This document shows positions 1 to 10,225 of a stretch of 64,000 nucleotides of DNA, piece by piece. The notes under the pieces were generated by a model that saw only the letters and a list, made by a program, of their open reading frames with translations, was not told the origin of the DNA and searched no databases. Source of the DNA: Taudactylus pleione (taxonomy: Eukaryota; Chordata; Amphibia; Anura; Myobatrachidae); NCBI GenBank assembly GCA_031769625.1, contig JAUIMM010000568.1:186001-250000 (forward strand). The letters are read 5' to 3'. The translations under genes and the position numbers were made by a program. Positions within the stretch are counted from its first letter, which is position 1; each line of letters begins with the position of its first letter.

Positions 1-481
1 TGTGCTGGGAGCTGTGTTATTCCCCCTCATATATCACTGTACAGTCCCCTCTCCCCTATATAATAATACCACATATCAGTGTGTGCTGGGAGCTGTGTTA
101 TTCCCCCTCATATATCACTGTACAGTCCCCTCTCCCCTATATAATAATAATACCACATATCAGTGTGTGCTGGGAGCTGTGTTATTCCCCCTCATATATC
201 ACTGTACAGTCCCCTCCCCCTATATAATAATTATACCACATATCAGTGTGTGCTGGGAGCTGTGTTATTCCCCCTCAGATATCACTGTACAGTCCCCTCT
301 CCCCTATATAATAATAATACCACATATCAGTGTGTGCTGGGAGCTGTGTTATTCCCCCTCATATATCACTGTACAGTCCCCTCTCCCCTATATAATAATA
401 ATACCACATATCAGTGTGTGCTGGGAGCTGTGTTATTCCCCCTCATATATCACTGTACAGTCCCCTCCCCCTATATAATAA
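1..481. repeat. Tandem minisatellite, 81-84 bp unit
   Basis: About six head-to-tail copies of a unit containing tgtgctgggagctgtgttat, then a cccctcatatatcactg block, and ending in a short taa-rich run before ccacatatcag. Unit starts at 1, 82, 166 and 249 give periods of 81-84 bp; the length differences come from the number of ATA/TAA triplets and a missing CT. The array enters from outside the window, so its true size is unknown. Open frames across it (158 and 121 codons) are the unit read repeatedly and are not treated as genes. Confidence 0.95.
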
Positions 482-882
482 TGATATATAGTATGATAGA
501 TATATATAACCTCAGCCTCGCTGTATAATATCAGCCTACAGGTCCGTGTTCTCCACAAAACAAAATGGCGTCAGGAAGTGTCTGTGACTCCGCCCACGAC
601 CACATCACGTGCCCACAGCTGCCGTATAAGGTGCAACAAGCAATTCTAGAAACTACACAAAAATGGCCGCCGCCCTACAGCTCAAATAACAATTGTTCCT
701 CTAGTGATGAAGTTGTTACCAATCAGATGCTGGTCACATGACACGGATAGTCTGCTTCTGCTACTATAGAAACTAAGCAGCTTTCTGCATTATAAATGAT
801 GTGACTGTACTACAGGAAAATGGCCGCCGCTCCCATATATACTGCTGTGTATATATAATGTTCTCCCTTCATCACAGAGAGA
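482..882. promoter_or_regulatory. Promoter-like unique segment with YY1-, E-box- and GC-box-like motifs
   Basis: Unique sequence between two minisatellites. It has three AAAATGGC-type YY1-like motifs (562-569, 660-668, 817-825; the last two sit in ATGGCCGCCGC), one palindromic CACGTG E-box (606-611) and a CCGCCC box (590-595). This clustering resembles promoters of housekeeping or zinc-finger genes. No exon with convincing splice sites or a recognisable protein was seen next to it. An ATG at 565 opens 58 codons up to a TGA at 739-741, with no family resemblance. The motifs are seen directly; promoter function is inference and could be chance. Confidence 0.25.
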
Positions 883-1128
883 CCCCTATAAGTGCCTGCC
901 CCTAACCACCCCCTATAAGTGCCTACCCCTAACCACCCCCTATAAGTGCCTACCCCTAACCACCCCCTATAAGTGCCTACCCCTAATATCCCCTATAAGT
1001 GCCTACCCCTAATACCCCCTATAAGTGCCTTCCCCTAACCACCCCCTATAAGTGCCTACCCCTAACCCCCCCTATAAGTGCCTACCCCTAACCACCCCTA
1101 TAAGTGTCTGCCCCTAACCTCCCCTATT
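883..1128. repeat. Tandem minisatellite, about 27 bp unit
   Basis: Roughly nine copies of a unit built from ccctataagtgcctacccct followed by aaccacc. Copies differ by small length changes (aaccaccc, aatatc, aatacc). Each unit contains CCCTAA, the vertebrate telomere hexamer, but only once per unit and never in uninterrupted hexamer tandem, so this is a minisatellite and not an interstitial telomere tract. Confidence 0.93.
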
Positions 1129-1743
1129 ACAGCTGAATCTCTCCCTGAAGCATGCTGGGAATACTGGAGCAGGAAGAGTACTGTCCCACAGAAGGGATGA
1201 AGTAGTAACTGGACAATGTTATTACACAGTATAATAGTCTATTTATGGCATAACTGAGGGCTGATTACCTAACGGTAATGTGATGTGTGACCCCGCTCGT
1301 CAGCGCACATCTGGGCGAGTCAGTAAAGCGCGTCTGTGTCCTGTAGCCTGGCTGACGTTAGTGATAGAGGGGGGGGCTGGTGTGTAGTTATTACAGACCC
1401 ATAACAGACTAATACTATAACCCCCCAGTGTGATAATAGCATGGACACAGGACAGGAGTCATCCGTCCCTTACATGTTGTGTGTTATCTACATGAGACAG
1501 ATATTGTTATACTGCGGTAACATAAGTTATCTATGTCTGTTACCAGATACGGCCATCATGGGAGAGCTCGTCTGGTGTGCTGGGGAGACACACGGGGCTG
1601 GTACTGACAGGAGGGACACAGCACAGGAGTGTTATGTCATTACTATACTTACTGATGGTGTAATATCTTATATATATACTGTATTGTGTGTCCTTATAGT
1701 GTTATACTGATGTACTAATCTGCTATTGTCTGCCCCAGCTCAG
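1129..1743. other. Unique sequence, no gene recognised
   Basis: No tandem structure and no recognisable protein domain. One plus-strand frame (1441-1710, 89 codons) starts with ATG, but its product is low in charged residues, ends in a hydrophobic tail rich in Ile/Val/Tyr from AT-rich DNA, and has no motif I can name. A run of seven or more G lies near 1370. I see nothing further to annotate. Confidence 0.5.
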
Positions 1744-2885
1744 CCATCCGTAATACCTCACACCTCTGATATCTCACATCCGTAATACCTCCTACCTCTG
1801 CTCTCTCGCATCCGTAATACCTCCTACCTCTGCTCTCTCGCATCCGTAAACCTCCTACCTCTGCTCTCTCGCATCCGTAACACCTCCTACCTCTGCTCTC
1901 TCGCATCCGTAACACCTCCTACCTCTGCTCTCTCGCATCCGTAACACCTCCTACCTCTGCTCTCTCGCATCCGTAACACCTCCTACCTCTGCTACCTCAC
2001 ATCCGTAACACCTACCTCTGCTACCTCACATCCGTAACACCTCCTACCTCTGCTACCTCACATCCGTAACACCTCGTACCTCTGCAATCTCACATACGTA
2101 ACACCTCCTACCTCTGCTATCTCGCATCCGTAACACCTCCTACCTCTGCTCTCTCGCATCCGTAACACCTCCTACCTCTGCTCTCTCGCATCCGTAACAC
2201 CTCCTACCTCTGCTCTCTCGCATCCGTAACACCTCCTACCTCTGCTCTCTCGCATCCGTAACACCTCCTACCTCTGCTCTCTCGCATCCGTAACACCTCC
2301 TACCTCTGCTCTCTCGCATCCGTAACACCTCCTACCTCTGCTCTCTCGCATCCGTAACACCTCCTACCTCTGCTCTCTCGCATCCGTAACACCTCCTACC
2401 TCTGCTACCTCACATCCGTAACACCTCCTACCTCTGCTACCTCACATCCGTATTACCTCGTACCTCTGCAATCTCACATACGTAACACCTCGTACCTCTG
2501 CTATCTCACATCCGTAACACCTCGTACCTCTGCTATCTCACATCCGTAACACCTCGTACCTCTGCTATCTCACATCCGTAACACCTCGTACCTCTGCTAT
2601 CTCACATCCGTAATACCTCCTACCTCTGCTACCTCACATCCGTATTACCTCGTACCTCTGCTATCTCACATACGTAATACCTCGTACCTCTGCTATCTCA
2701 CATCCGTATTACCTCGTACCTCTGCTCTCTCACATACATAATACCTCGTACCTCTGCTCTCTCACATACATAATACCTCATACCTCTGCTCTCTCACATC
2801 CGTAATACCTCACACCTCTGCTCTCTCACATCCGTAATACCTCACACCTCTGCTCTCTCACATCTGTAATACCTCGCACCTCTGC
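1744..2885. repeat. Tandem minisatellite, 32 bp unit, about 36 copies
   Basis: Copies of a unit containing acctctgctctctcgcatcc then gtaacacctcct; successive gcatcc starts at 1935 and 1967 show the 32-bp period. Two sequence types are nested. Central blocks carry ctctcgcatccg, while the flanks and a middle block carry ctatctcacatccg or ctacctcacatccg. This suggests expansion by successive local duplications of homogeneous blocks. The 66-codon minus-strand frame here is only the repeat. Confidence 0.95.
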
Positions 2886-3257
2886 ACAATCATTGGTATC
2901 TTCGATGTACATCAGGCAGTCACGCAGCATTTATAACAGGCCTGAGTCAGCGTAGAACCTGCAAGTCTCGCCGTACGCACTCAGGCTGCGCATGTAATCA
3001 CAGTGGCTAATTTCTGCACGCCCATGCTACGCGTTCATACGGACAGGCACGCCTACATTTTTCTGGCCACTCCCCCGACACCACCCCCAAACGCTCACAG
3101 CCTGTCACTCACTGTGCGATGGATTCCTATGTGTGTGTGTGTAATCGCTGTGTGACTGCAGCACAAGTGCAGCTTATACACATACACAATGGCTAACAAT
3201 CGCCCGTTCTGTGTACGTAGCTGCATTTGCCATCGCTGCTTAATCAGCCCCTTTATA
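2886..3257. other. Moderately GC/CpG-containing unique stretch, perhaps an old dispersed repeat
   Basis: Non-tandem sequence with a (GT)n run near 3131-3141 and a small inverted repeat around ctgca...tgcag (3157-3173). The composition, with clustered CpG and short inverted motifs, is what one expects of a decayed transposable element. I could not find paired terminal inverted repeats or a target duplication, so it is left unclassified. Confidence 0.3.
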
Positions 3258-3665
3258 CAGAGCCGGCCCTAGGCATAGACAAACTAGGTAAATGCCTGGG
3301 GGCATGCATACCAAGCCTAGTGCCAGCTCAGCATGAAAGCGGGCAATGGCAGTACCAGGACAGATGGATGGCACCTCTTGCTGTCCTACCACGATCGGAG
3401 CTCTCGGCACTGATTGGGCGGCAGCTCATACAGCCGGTGGCAGCGGGAGTGGGGAGCAGACAGCGGGCAGTAACTAGAATTACAGCTGGAGAAGGGTTCC
3501 CGGGCATGCCCAGCCACAGGAGCCCCCCCTGTCAAGGACCTTTGCAGAGTCCAGTAGCCCGGGCCTGTCTGCAGGGAGATAACAGGGGGGTGGGGGCGCC
3601 GATGCTCTGCCTGACATTTACACCTGTGTTATTTTACATTATAGGCCAACAAAAATAGTGTAATA
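3258..3665 (+). mobile_element. Probable hAT-type non-autonomous element, 5' part
   Basis: Begins with CAGAGCCGGCCCTAGGCATA, followed by a stretch alternating around tgcctggggg and gcctag. CAG-GCCGGCCCTAGGC is a terminal sequence I associate with abundant hAT-type elements of fish and frogs (recalled, not searched). The expected complementary terminus was not found before the simple repeat at 3668, so the element is truncated or its 3' end has diverged. The 143-codon plus-strand frame across it (3227-3658) is GC-rich, has no domain, and is best explained as chance. Confidence 0.4.
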
Positions 3666-3667
3666 AC

Positions 3668-3957
3668 AAATGTATAACATTCACTCACACACACTCATAC
3701 ATACATACATATATACACACATTTTGTACATACATAAACACACACACACACACACTCATACTCACATATGTACACACTTATACTCATACATACAAACACA
3801 CACATATCCATACACACATACTGTACATACATACAGACACATACTCACATACATAAACACACACTCATACATACATACACTCATACACACACATCCATAC
3901 ACACATACTGTACATACATACACACATACATACATATATACATACATACACACATAC
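3668..3957. repeat. CA/CATA-rich simple repeat
   Basis: Irregular microsatellite of (CA)n, (CATA)n and actcatacatacat motifs. It merges into the 34-bp minisatellite that follows, which itself keeps cacacataca, so the minisatellite probably grew out of this tract. Frames read through it are His/Thr/Tyr-rich artefacts. Confidence 0.9.
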
Positions 3958-4722
3958 ACAGGGTCATACTCACAGCAGCTCTCACACATACACAGGGTCA
4001 CACTCACAACAGCTCTCACACATACACAGGGTCACACTCACAGCACCTATCACACATACACAGGGTCATACTCACAGCAGCTCTCACACATACACAGGGT
4101 CACACTCACAGCAACTCTCACACATACACAGGGTCACACTCACAGCACCTATCACACATACACAGGGTCACAATTACAGCAGCTCTCACACATACACAGG
4201 GTCACACTCACAGCAGCTCTCACACATACACAGGGTCACACTCACAGCAGCTCTCACACATACACAGGGTCACACTCACAGCAGCTCTCACACATACACA
4301 GGGTCACACTCACAGCAGCTCTCACACATACACAGGGTCACACTCACAGCAGCTCTCACACATACACAGGGTCACACTCACAGCAGCTCTCACACATACA
4401 CAGGGTCACACTCACAGCAGCTCTCACACATACACAGGGTCACACTCACAGCAGCTCTCACACATACACAGGGTCACACAGCAGCTCTCACACATACACA
4501 GGGTCACACTCACAGCAGCTCTCACACGAACAAAGGCTCACACTCACAGCAGCTTTCACACATACACAGGGTCACACACACACAGGGTCACACTCACATC
4601 AGCTCACACATACACAGGGTCACACTCACAGCAGCTCTCACACATACACAGGGTCACACTCACAGCAGCTCTCACATACACAGGGTCACACTCACAGCAG
4701 CTCTCACACATACACAGGGTCA
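3958..4722. repeat. Tandem minisatellite, 34 bp unit, about 22 copies
   Basis: Unit is cagggtcacactcacagcag followed by ctctcacacataca; gtcacactc at 4201 and gtcaca at 4235 show the 34-bp period. Early copies vary (cagcacctat, cagcaactct), later ones are nearly identical, and a few near 4480 and 4560-4680 are shortened. Three plus-strand or minus-strand frames stay open because the unit lacks stops; none looks like a gene. Confidence 0.95.
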
Positions 4723-5272
4723 GATGCATTGCTTTTGGGTTCATTAATATATTATTGCAGCGGCCGGGTACGTGCGTGATCAGACCTGCGTTCATTGCGG
4801 AATCAGGGACCTGTGTTAGTAAATGCAGCCGGTAATTCTGGATTACCTAAAATCTACAAAAAGTGATATAAACAATCGCCAATGGGGGTGTCATATATAT
4901 ATATATATATATATAATCAACATAGATAATAATATAGAAGTATATGATTTATTAATTACAAAAACATTAATTTAGGTGTTACTGAGCACACAATAAAATA
5001 TAATATACAATAAAAATTGATAAGGACTAAATATCTAACAGATATCACTACAGACAGCAACTGCGAGACAGACCAATGTCACTGTCACCCTGACACTGTA
5101 TCACCTTGTACAATGTGTTACTAACCCAGAGTGTTATAGGGTCCAATTCAGTAATAATATTGTTATATGTACAATCACACACAATGTCACCTTGTATAGA
5201 GATGGCGATAAGCTTCTACTCACTGACTAATGTAATCATACACCTGTACATGTAACACAATGTATAGTCCTC
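4723..5272. other. AT-rich unique spacer with an (AT)n microsatellite
   Basis: No gene recognised. It holds an (AT)n run near 4894-4913 and AT-rich sequence with AATAAA-like strings on both strands (about 4991 and 5009 plus; 4948-4953 read as AATAAA on the minus strand). The minus-strand hexamer is about 2.3 kb beyond the zinc-finger stop, across a satellite, so I do not assign it as that gene's polyadenylation signal. Confidence 0.5.
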
Positions 5273-6798
5273 CTAGTGCTGTGTCCTAGGTCTGTATGTC
5301 ACCCAGCAGTGGTAGAATGATGAGCTGTAACACTATAACCACACACTAGTGCTGTGTCCTAGGTCTGTATGTCACCCAGCAGTGGTAGAATGATGAGCTG
5401 TAACACTATAACCACACACTAGTGCTGTGTCCTAGGTCTGTGTGTCACCCAGCAGTGGTAGAATGATGAGCTGTAACACTATAACCACACACTAGTGCTG
5501 TGTCCTAGGTCTGTATGTCACCCAGCAGTGGTAGAATGATGAGCTGTAACACTGTAACCACACACTAGTGCCGTGTCCTAGGTCTGTATGTCACCCAGCA
5601 GTGGTAGAATGATGAGCTGTAACACTATAACCACACACTAGTGCCGTGTCCTAGGTCTGTATGTCACCCAGCAGTGGTAGAATGATGAGCTGTTACACTA
5701 TAACCACACACTAGTGCCGTGTCCTAGGTCTGTATGTCACCCAGCAGTGGTAGAATGATGAGCTGTTACACTATAACCACACACTAGTGCCGTGTCCTAG
5801 GTCTGTATGTCACCCAGCAGTGGTAGAATGATGAGCTGTAACACTATAACCACACACTAGTGCCGTGTCCTAGGTCTGTATGTCACCCAGCAGTGGTAGA
5901 ATGAGATGTAACACTATAACCACACACTAGTGCCGTGTCCTAGGTCTGTATGTCACCCAGCAGTGGTAGAATGATGAGCTGTAACACTATAACCACACAC
6001 TAGTGCTGTGTCCTAGGTCTGTATGTCACCCAGCAGTGGTAGAATGATGAGCTGTAACACTATAACCACACACTAGTGCTGTGTACTAGGTCTGTATGTC
6101 ACCCAGCAGTGGCAGAATGATGAGCTGTAACACTCTAACCACACACTAGTGCTGTGTCCTAGGTCTCCATATCACCCAGCAGTGGTAGAATGATGAGCTG
6201 TAACACTATAACCACACACTAGTGCTGTGTCCTAGGTCTCCATATCACCCAGCAGTGGTAGAATGATGAGCTGTAACACTATAACCACACACTAGTGCTG
6301 TGTCCTAGGTCTGTATGTCACCCAGCAGTGGTAGAATAAGATGTAACACTATAACCACACACTAGTGCTGTGCCCTAGGTCTGTATGTCACCCAGCAGTG
6401 GTAGAATGATGAGATGTAACACTATAACCACACACTAGTGCTGTGTCCTAGGTCTGTATGTCACCCAGCAGTGGTAGAATGATGAGCTGTTATACTATAA
6501 CCACACTAGTGCTGTGTCCTAGGTCTGTATGTCACCCAGCAGTGGTAGGATGATGAGCTGTAACACTATAACCACACACTAGTGCTGTGTCCTAGGTCTG
6601 TATGTCACCCAGCAGTGGTAGGATGATGAGCTGTAACACTATAACCACACACTAGTGCTGTGTCCTAGGTCTGTATGTCACCCAGCAGTGGTAGAATGAT
6701 GAGCTGTAACACTCTAACCACACACTAGTGCTGTGTCCTAGGTCTCCATATCACCCAGCAGTGGTAGAATGATGAGCTGTAACATCACAGTATAACCA
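5273..6798. repeat. Tandem minisatellite, 73 bp unit, about 21 copies
   Basis: Unit starts ctagtgctgtgtcctaggtc, continues tgtatgtcacccagcagtgg and ends with a tagaatgatgagctgtaaca block and an aaccacaca tail. Starts at 5273 and 5346 give 73 bp. Variants: a ccgtgtcc type in the middle (about 5570-5940), ctccatatcaccc near 6165, 6240 and 6750, and shortened gaatgagatg or gaataagatg copies near 5900 and 6335. It lies immediately downstream (3') of the zinc-finger remnants on the minus strand. Confidence 0.95.
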
Positions 6799-6919
6799 CA
6801 CAAATTACTAGGGAAAAATTTCTCATACTTAGGGCATGTAACTGGTTTATAACCTCTATGAGTTTCTCTGATGTGTAACAAGAGGTAATTCTGTATAAAA
6901 TGCTTCCCACACTCAGAAC
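6799..6919 (-). pseudogene. Zinc-finger remnants separated from the finger exon by an insertion
   Basis: Read on the minus strand, this encodes SECGKHFIQNYLLLHIRETH then RGYKPVTCPKYEKFF. That is one C2H2 finger (its first Cys lost at the junction) with H-x4-H spacing, a degenerate linker, and a final finger start whose second Cys is replaced (C-x2-Y). It continues the phase of the finger array that now stops at 7207: CSE before the insert and SSECGKHF after it overlap through the duplicated target bases. In the present allele it lies behind the stop codon. The already poor last finger suggests the array's C-terminal end was decaying before or since the insertion. Confidence 0.85.
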
Positions 6920-7209
6920 TAGGAATGGATATCAGAAACCGATGGCTACCACCCATCAATGTTCCCAATCCGATTGAAGTACTCTTTCCATTGATGAGAG
7001 GGGTTTGCGACAGTATGAATTAAGCAGAAAACACCCTAAAGTGGTGTCTTCGGTGCCTATTGCAGTGCTGTTTTTTTTCTACACCTGGTTTAACCACCAA
7101 TAATTATATAATTGCATGGTTATGATGTGATAGCTAGTAGCTATCGTATCACATGATTTGTCAGAAGCCCGGCAATCATTCGACACCAAGCTCCTCATGT
7201 CCATCCCTA
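6920..7209. mobile_element. 290-bp hAT-like MITE inserted in the zinc-finger coding sequence
   Basis: The plus-strand left end is TAGGAATGGATATCAG and the complement of the right end is TAGGGATGGACATGAG, which match at 13 of 16 positions. Flanking 8-mers are ctcagaac (6912-6919) and ttcagaac (7210-7217), 7 of 8 identical. Eight-base target duplications and short imperfect terminal repeats are typical of the hAT superfamily. The element has no coding capacity and so depends on an outside transposase. Its first bases on the gene strand (TAG) provide the stop codon that truncates the zinc-finger protein at the start of finger 14. Confidence 0.8.
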
Positions 7210-8540
7210 TTCAGAACATGGAAATGGCCTCTCATTTGTGTGACTTCTCACATGTCTAACAAGAGCTGATTTCTGTATAAAACATTTCCCACACTCAGAA
7301 CATGAAAATGGTTTCTCACCTGTGTGACGTCTCTCATGTGTAACAAGATGTGATTTATGTGTAAAACATTTCCCACACTCAGGACATGGAAATGGTTTCT
7401 GACCTATGTGATTTCTTTCATGTATAACAACAGAGAATTTCCTTGTAAAACATTTCCCACACTCAGAACATGAAAATAATTTCTCACCTGTGTGACTTCT
7501 CTGATGTGTAACAAGAGCTGATTTATGTGTAAAACATCTCCCACACTCAGAGCATGGAAATGGTTTCTCACCTGTGTGACTTCTCTCATGTATAACAAGA
7601 CCTGATCTCTGTGTAAAACATTTCCCACACTCAGGACATGGAAATGGTCTCTCACCTCTGTGACTTTTCTCATGTCCAACAAGAGATGATCTCTGTGTAA
7701 AACATTTCCCACACTCAGAACATGGAAATGGTTTCTCACCTGTGTGACTTCTCTCATGTATAACAAGACGTGATTTATGTGTAAAACATTTCCCACACTC
7801 AGAACATGGAAATGGTCTCTCACCTGTGTGACGTCTCTCATGTGTAACAAGATGTGATTTCTGTGTAAAACATTTCCCACACTCAGAACATGGAAATGGC
7901 CTCTCACCTGTGTGACTTCTCTTATGTGTAACAAGAGCCGATTTATCTGTAAACCATTTCCCACACTCAGAACATGGAAATGGTTTCTCACCTGTGTGAC
8001 ATCTCTCATGTATAACGAGCTGTGATTTATTTGTAAAACATTTCCCACACTCAGAACATGGAAATGGTTTCTCACCTGTGTGACTTCTCACATGTATAAC
8101 AAGCTGTGATTTCCGTATAAAACATTTCCCACACTCAGAGCATGGAAATGGATTCTCACCTGTGTGACTTCTCTCATGTGTAACAAGATCTGATTTATGT
8201 GTAAAACATTTCCCACACTCAGAACATGGAAATGGTTTCTCACCTCTGTGACTTCTATTGTGTCTAACGAGAGCTGATTTGGGAGTAAAACATTTCCCAC
8301 ACTCAGAAGTGGCTGTATCACTGCTATGATCTGTACTATGTGCAGCAATATGTGAGTTACCAGGAGAACATTCCTCAATAATAGAGGGATCAGATGATAT
8401 ATCTGCACTAAGAAGAGCTGGATGTATATTTAGGGTAATGCGGTTTTCTTCTGGAGATCCTTGTGTGGGGTTATCTTCTAATTTAAAATCTGGAGACAAA
8501 ACGAGATGCCCCTCCGAGGTCTTCCTTGTATTGTGTCCAT
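7207..8540 (-). CDS. Zinc-finger exon of a frog KRAB-like C2H2 protein (12 intact fingers)
   Basis: Last exon of a predicted nuclear DNA-binding protein. It starts after a tattttatttctaccag acceptor at 8541-8542; the first full residues are G-H-N-T-R (D is split across the junction), as in frog relatives. Residues 1-77 are an unstructured linker (TSEGHLVLSPDF, IHPALLSADISSDPS, EECSP). A degenerate finger at 78-105 has Thr for its first Cys. Twelve complete C2H2 fingers of exactly 28 residues follow at 106-441, with CSECGKCF cores and TGEKPFP-type linkers; linkers of fingers 2, 11 and 13 deviate (TGENPFP, IGQKPFP, TNERPFP). Finger 14 ends after C-S-E at a TAG inside an inserted element. Helix positions -1, 3 and 6 vary (for example H/D/T, R/Q/I, Q/H/T). 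The role, sequence-specific transcriptional regulation, is inferred from the family; the target is unknown. Confidence 0.9.
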
Positions 8541-9490
8541 CTGGTAGAAATAAAATAGTTATCCAAGTATCCCACAGCAAAGGCATCATTAATTATTATT
8601 TATCTCACCCCTATTCCCATAGGTTTGTGCTTAGAACATCTTGCAGAACACTTTGGGCTGGTACCGGTCACACTCATATACATAATATAGGAGAAGAAAG
8701 GAAACAAGGGGAGTTTGCCATATTAGAGCAATAAGACTTACTAAATGGAGCAGACCCCTAGGACTCTAGGCTCTTCTTACTAGCCCAGGAGCCGGCCAGC
8801 CCTACATAATGCCCAAGGGGGAACTTTCATCCAGTTCCCAAGTCTAGGCAAAGGGTGATGGATCTATCCCTCACCTCAGCATTTAGGCTATATGTCTTTA
8901 TGAGGCCGCCATTTCTATTCATACAAGATAAATAGGCAGAAATAATTCCTCAGTGCTAATAAAAACATGTACAAAATACTAATGTATTAAGGTTGTATAA
9001 TTATCTATATGTATCTATATATACAGTATATCTGTCTTAAAAGTCGCCCTGAGTGCTGCTGCAGATGCTATATAATTATTCCTTTCCTGACTGGGAAAAG
9101 AAATTGGAGGGCACCGGGCGCAGTACCGGACGGCAATCGTGTATGTGTACCGGCATTACCGAGTATTATACATATGGCTCTGTTGCCACTTAACGGCGAA
9201 ACACATGCAGCCTGCTCAATGAGAAAAAACACAACTTATCTTCAGGACAACAGTCCAACGGCTAGTGCGGTGCCTTCTCGCAGCAAACAGAACTGACGCC
9301 CTGTGACCAGCGGCGGGGTATATAGGGCAGGACCTGGGGCATCCTGGGAGCTGAGAGCTTGAATTAACTGTTTGGTGCCTGGATGAATCCAAATACCCCA
9401 AAGTAATGGTTATGGACCGCATGGACCCCGAAGAAGAAAAGAGCAATATATAGAAATCTAAAATTTAGAGCAGTCAAAAATAAAGATACT
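8541..9490 (-). other. Intron (3' part) of the zinc-finger gene, with an unclassified LTR-like patch
   Basis: Non-coding intron sequence upstream of the finger exon on the minus strand. A patch at about 9150-9400 reads on the minus strand as a TATA-like cctatatacccc, then a CAGTT-rich segment, and downstream tggcaacagagcc, which resembles a retroelement leader/primer-binding layout. No terminal TG...CA pair or second LTR was found. Short frames here (75-98 codons) show no domain. Confidence 0.4.
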
Positions 9491-10225
9491 CAGGAGTCAT
9501 CCATCTTTGAGGAGGGCCGGTCTGGAGCACAGGGTCAGTATCTCTACCTTCTCAAGTATAATGGACTGTAACCTAGTGGCCACTGACATCCACAAGCTAA
9601 CGTAAAGGAAAGCGCCAGCGATAACGGTAGCCATATTCTCCCAGGACCCTAGTAACATCCCAAAGATCATGACGTTTAGCAATAGTTCTAAGGGCCAAAT
9701 CTTGAAAACATAAAAATAAGACATAAGGAGGACGAAACAATACTGTTCTTTGTCCTCAAAGAGAGAAATTTCAAAAGAACATCCCTAGAAGAAAGAGTGG
9801 GGGCTCACAGTCTGCAGGTTTAGGGTGCAGAGCCCGGCGAGCCCATTCAATATGGACTGAGGAACCAGAAAATTAAAGAACAGAAGATAGTTTTCCATAC
9901 CTGAAGCATCTAAAGACTCAAGGATGCCACAAAGTGTGAGGTTGTTACGCCTTTGAAAGTTCTCAAGGTCCTCCGCATTAAGGAACACATTCTCCTGGTG
10001 AGGGAAGTCAATTTTATGGAGTTTATAGTCATCGTTCAGTTTAGATTCCGCAGCCACCACCCATTGGGACAAATCAGAAACATCCTTATGAATCTCCCCA
10101 ATCATTGTTTGAAAGTCAGCAGTGAGTGTGTGCCGAAATTGAGACACCCACAAGTGTGATCCATATCAGCATCTGTAACCAGAGGAGTGGAGGAAGGAGG
10201 GGATTGAGGTGGAGGCATTTCCTGG
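9491..10225 (-). mobile_element. Decayed L1-type LINE, ORF1 fragment
   Basis: On the minus strand, 9785-10150 encodes a helical segment leading into AEDLENFQRRNNLTLCGI. This matches the DLENRSRRNNLRI-type signature at the coiled-coil/RRM boundary of L1 ORF1 proteins (Transposase_22 family). Further downstream, in other phases, come RDVLLKFLSLRTKNSIV (RRM-end block) and then YGYRYRWRFPLR, equivalent to the C-terminal domain YRWGFPF motif of ORF1p, followed by TAG at about 9597-9599. At least two frame breaks and stops show it is dead. No reverse transcriptase ORF2 was found, so only part of the element is present. It sits within the zinc-finger gene's large intron on the same strand. Confidence 0.75.

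Noticed and set aside
565..741. 58-codon ATG frame in the promoter-like segment
   Set aside because: Short, with no recognisable family or splice signals; the ATG coincides with a YY1-like motif.
883..1128. Interstitial telomere repeat (CCCTAA present)
   Set aside because: The hexamer occurs once per 27-bp unit and is never in direct tandem.
1441..1710. 89-codon plus-strand frame
   Set aside because: No recognisable domain and a composition typical of AT-rich non-coding DNA.
3670..4835. Long His/Thr-rich plus-strand frames (369 and 355 codons)
   Set aside because: They are translations of the CA-rich tract and the 34-bp minisatellite.
4948..4953. AATAAA on the minus strand as the polyadenylation signal of the zinc-finger gene
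   Set aside because: It is about 2.3 kb beyond the stop, across the 73-bp satellite, with no supporting evidence.
7404..8408. Two further minus-strand frames (223 and 106 codons) inside the finger exon
   Set aside because: They are out-of-phase readings of the 84-base finger repeat; the C2H2 frame explains the sequence.
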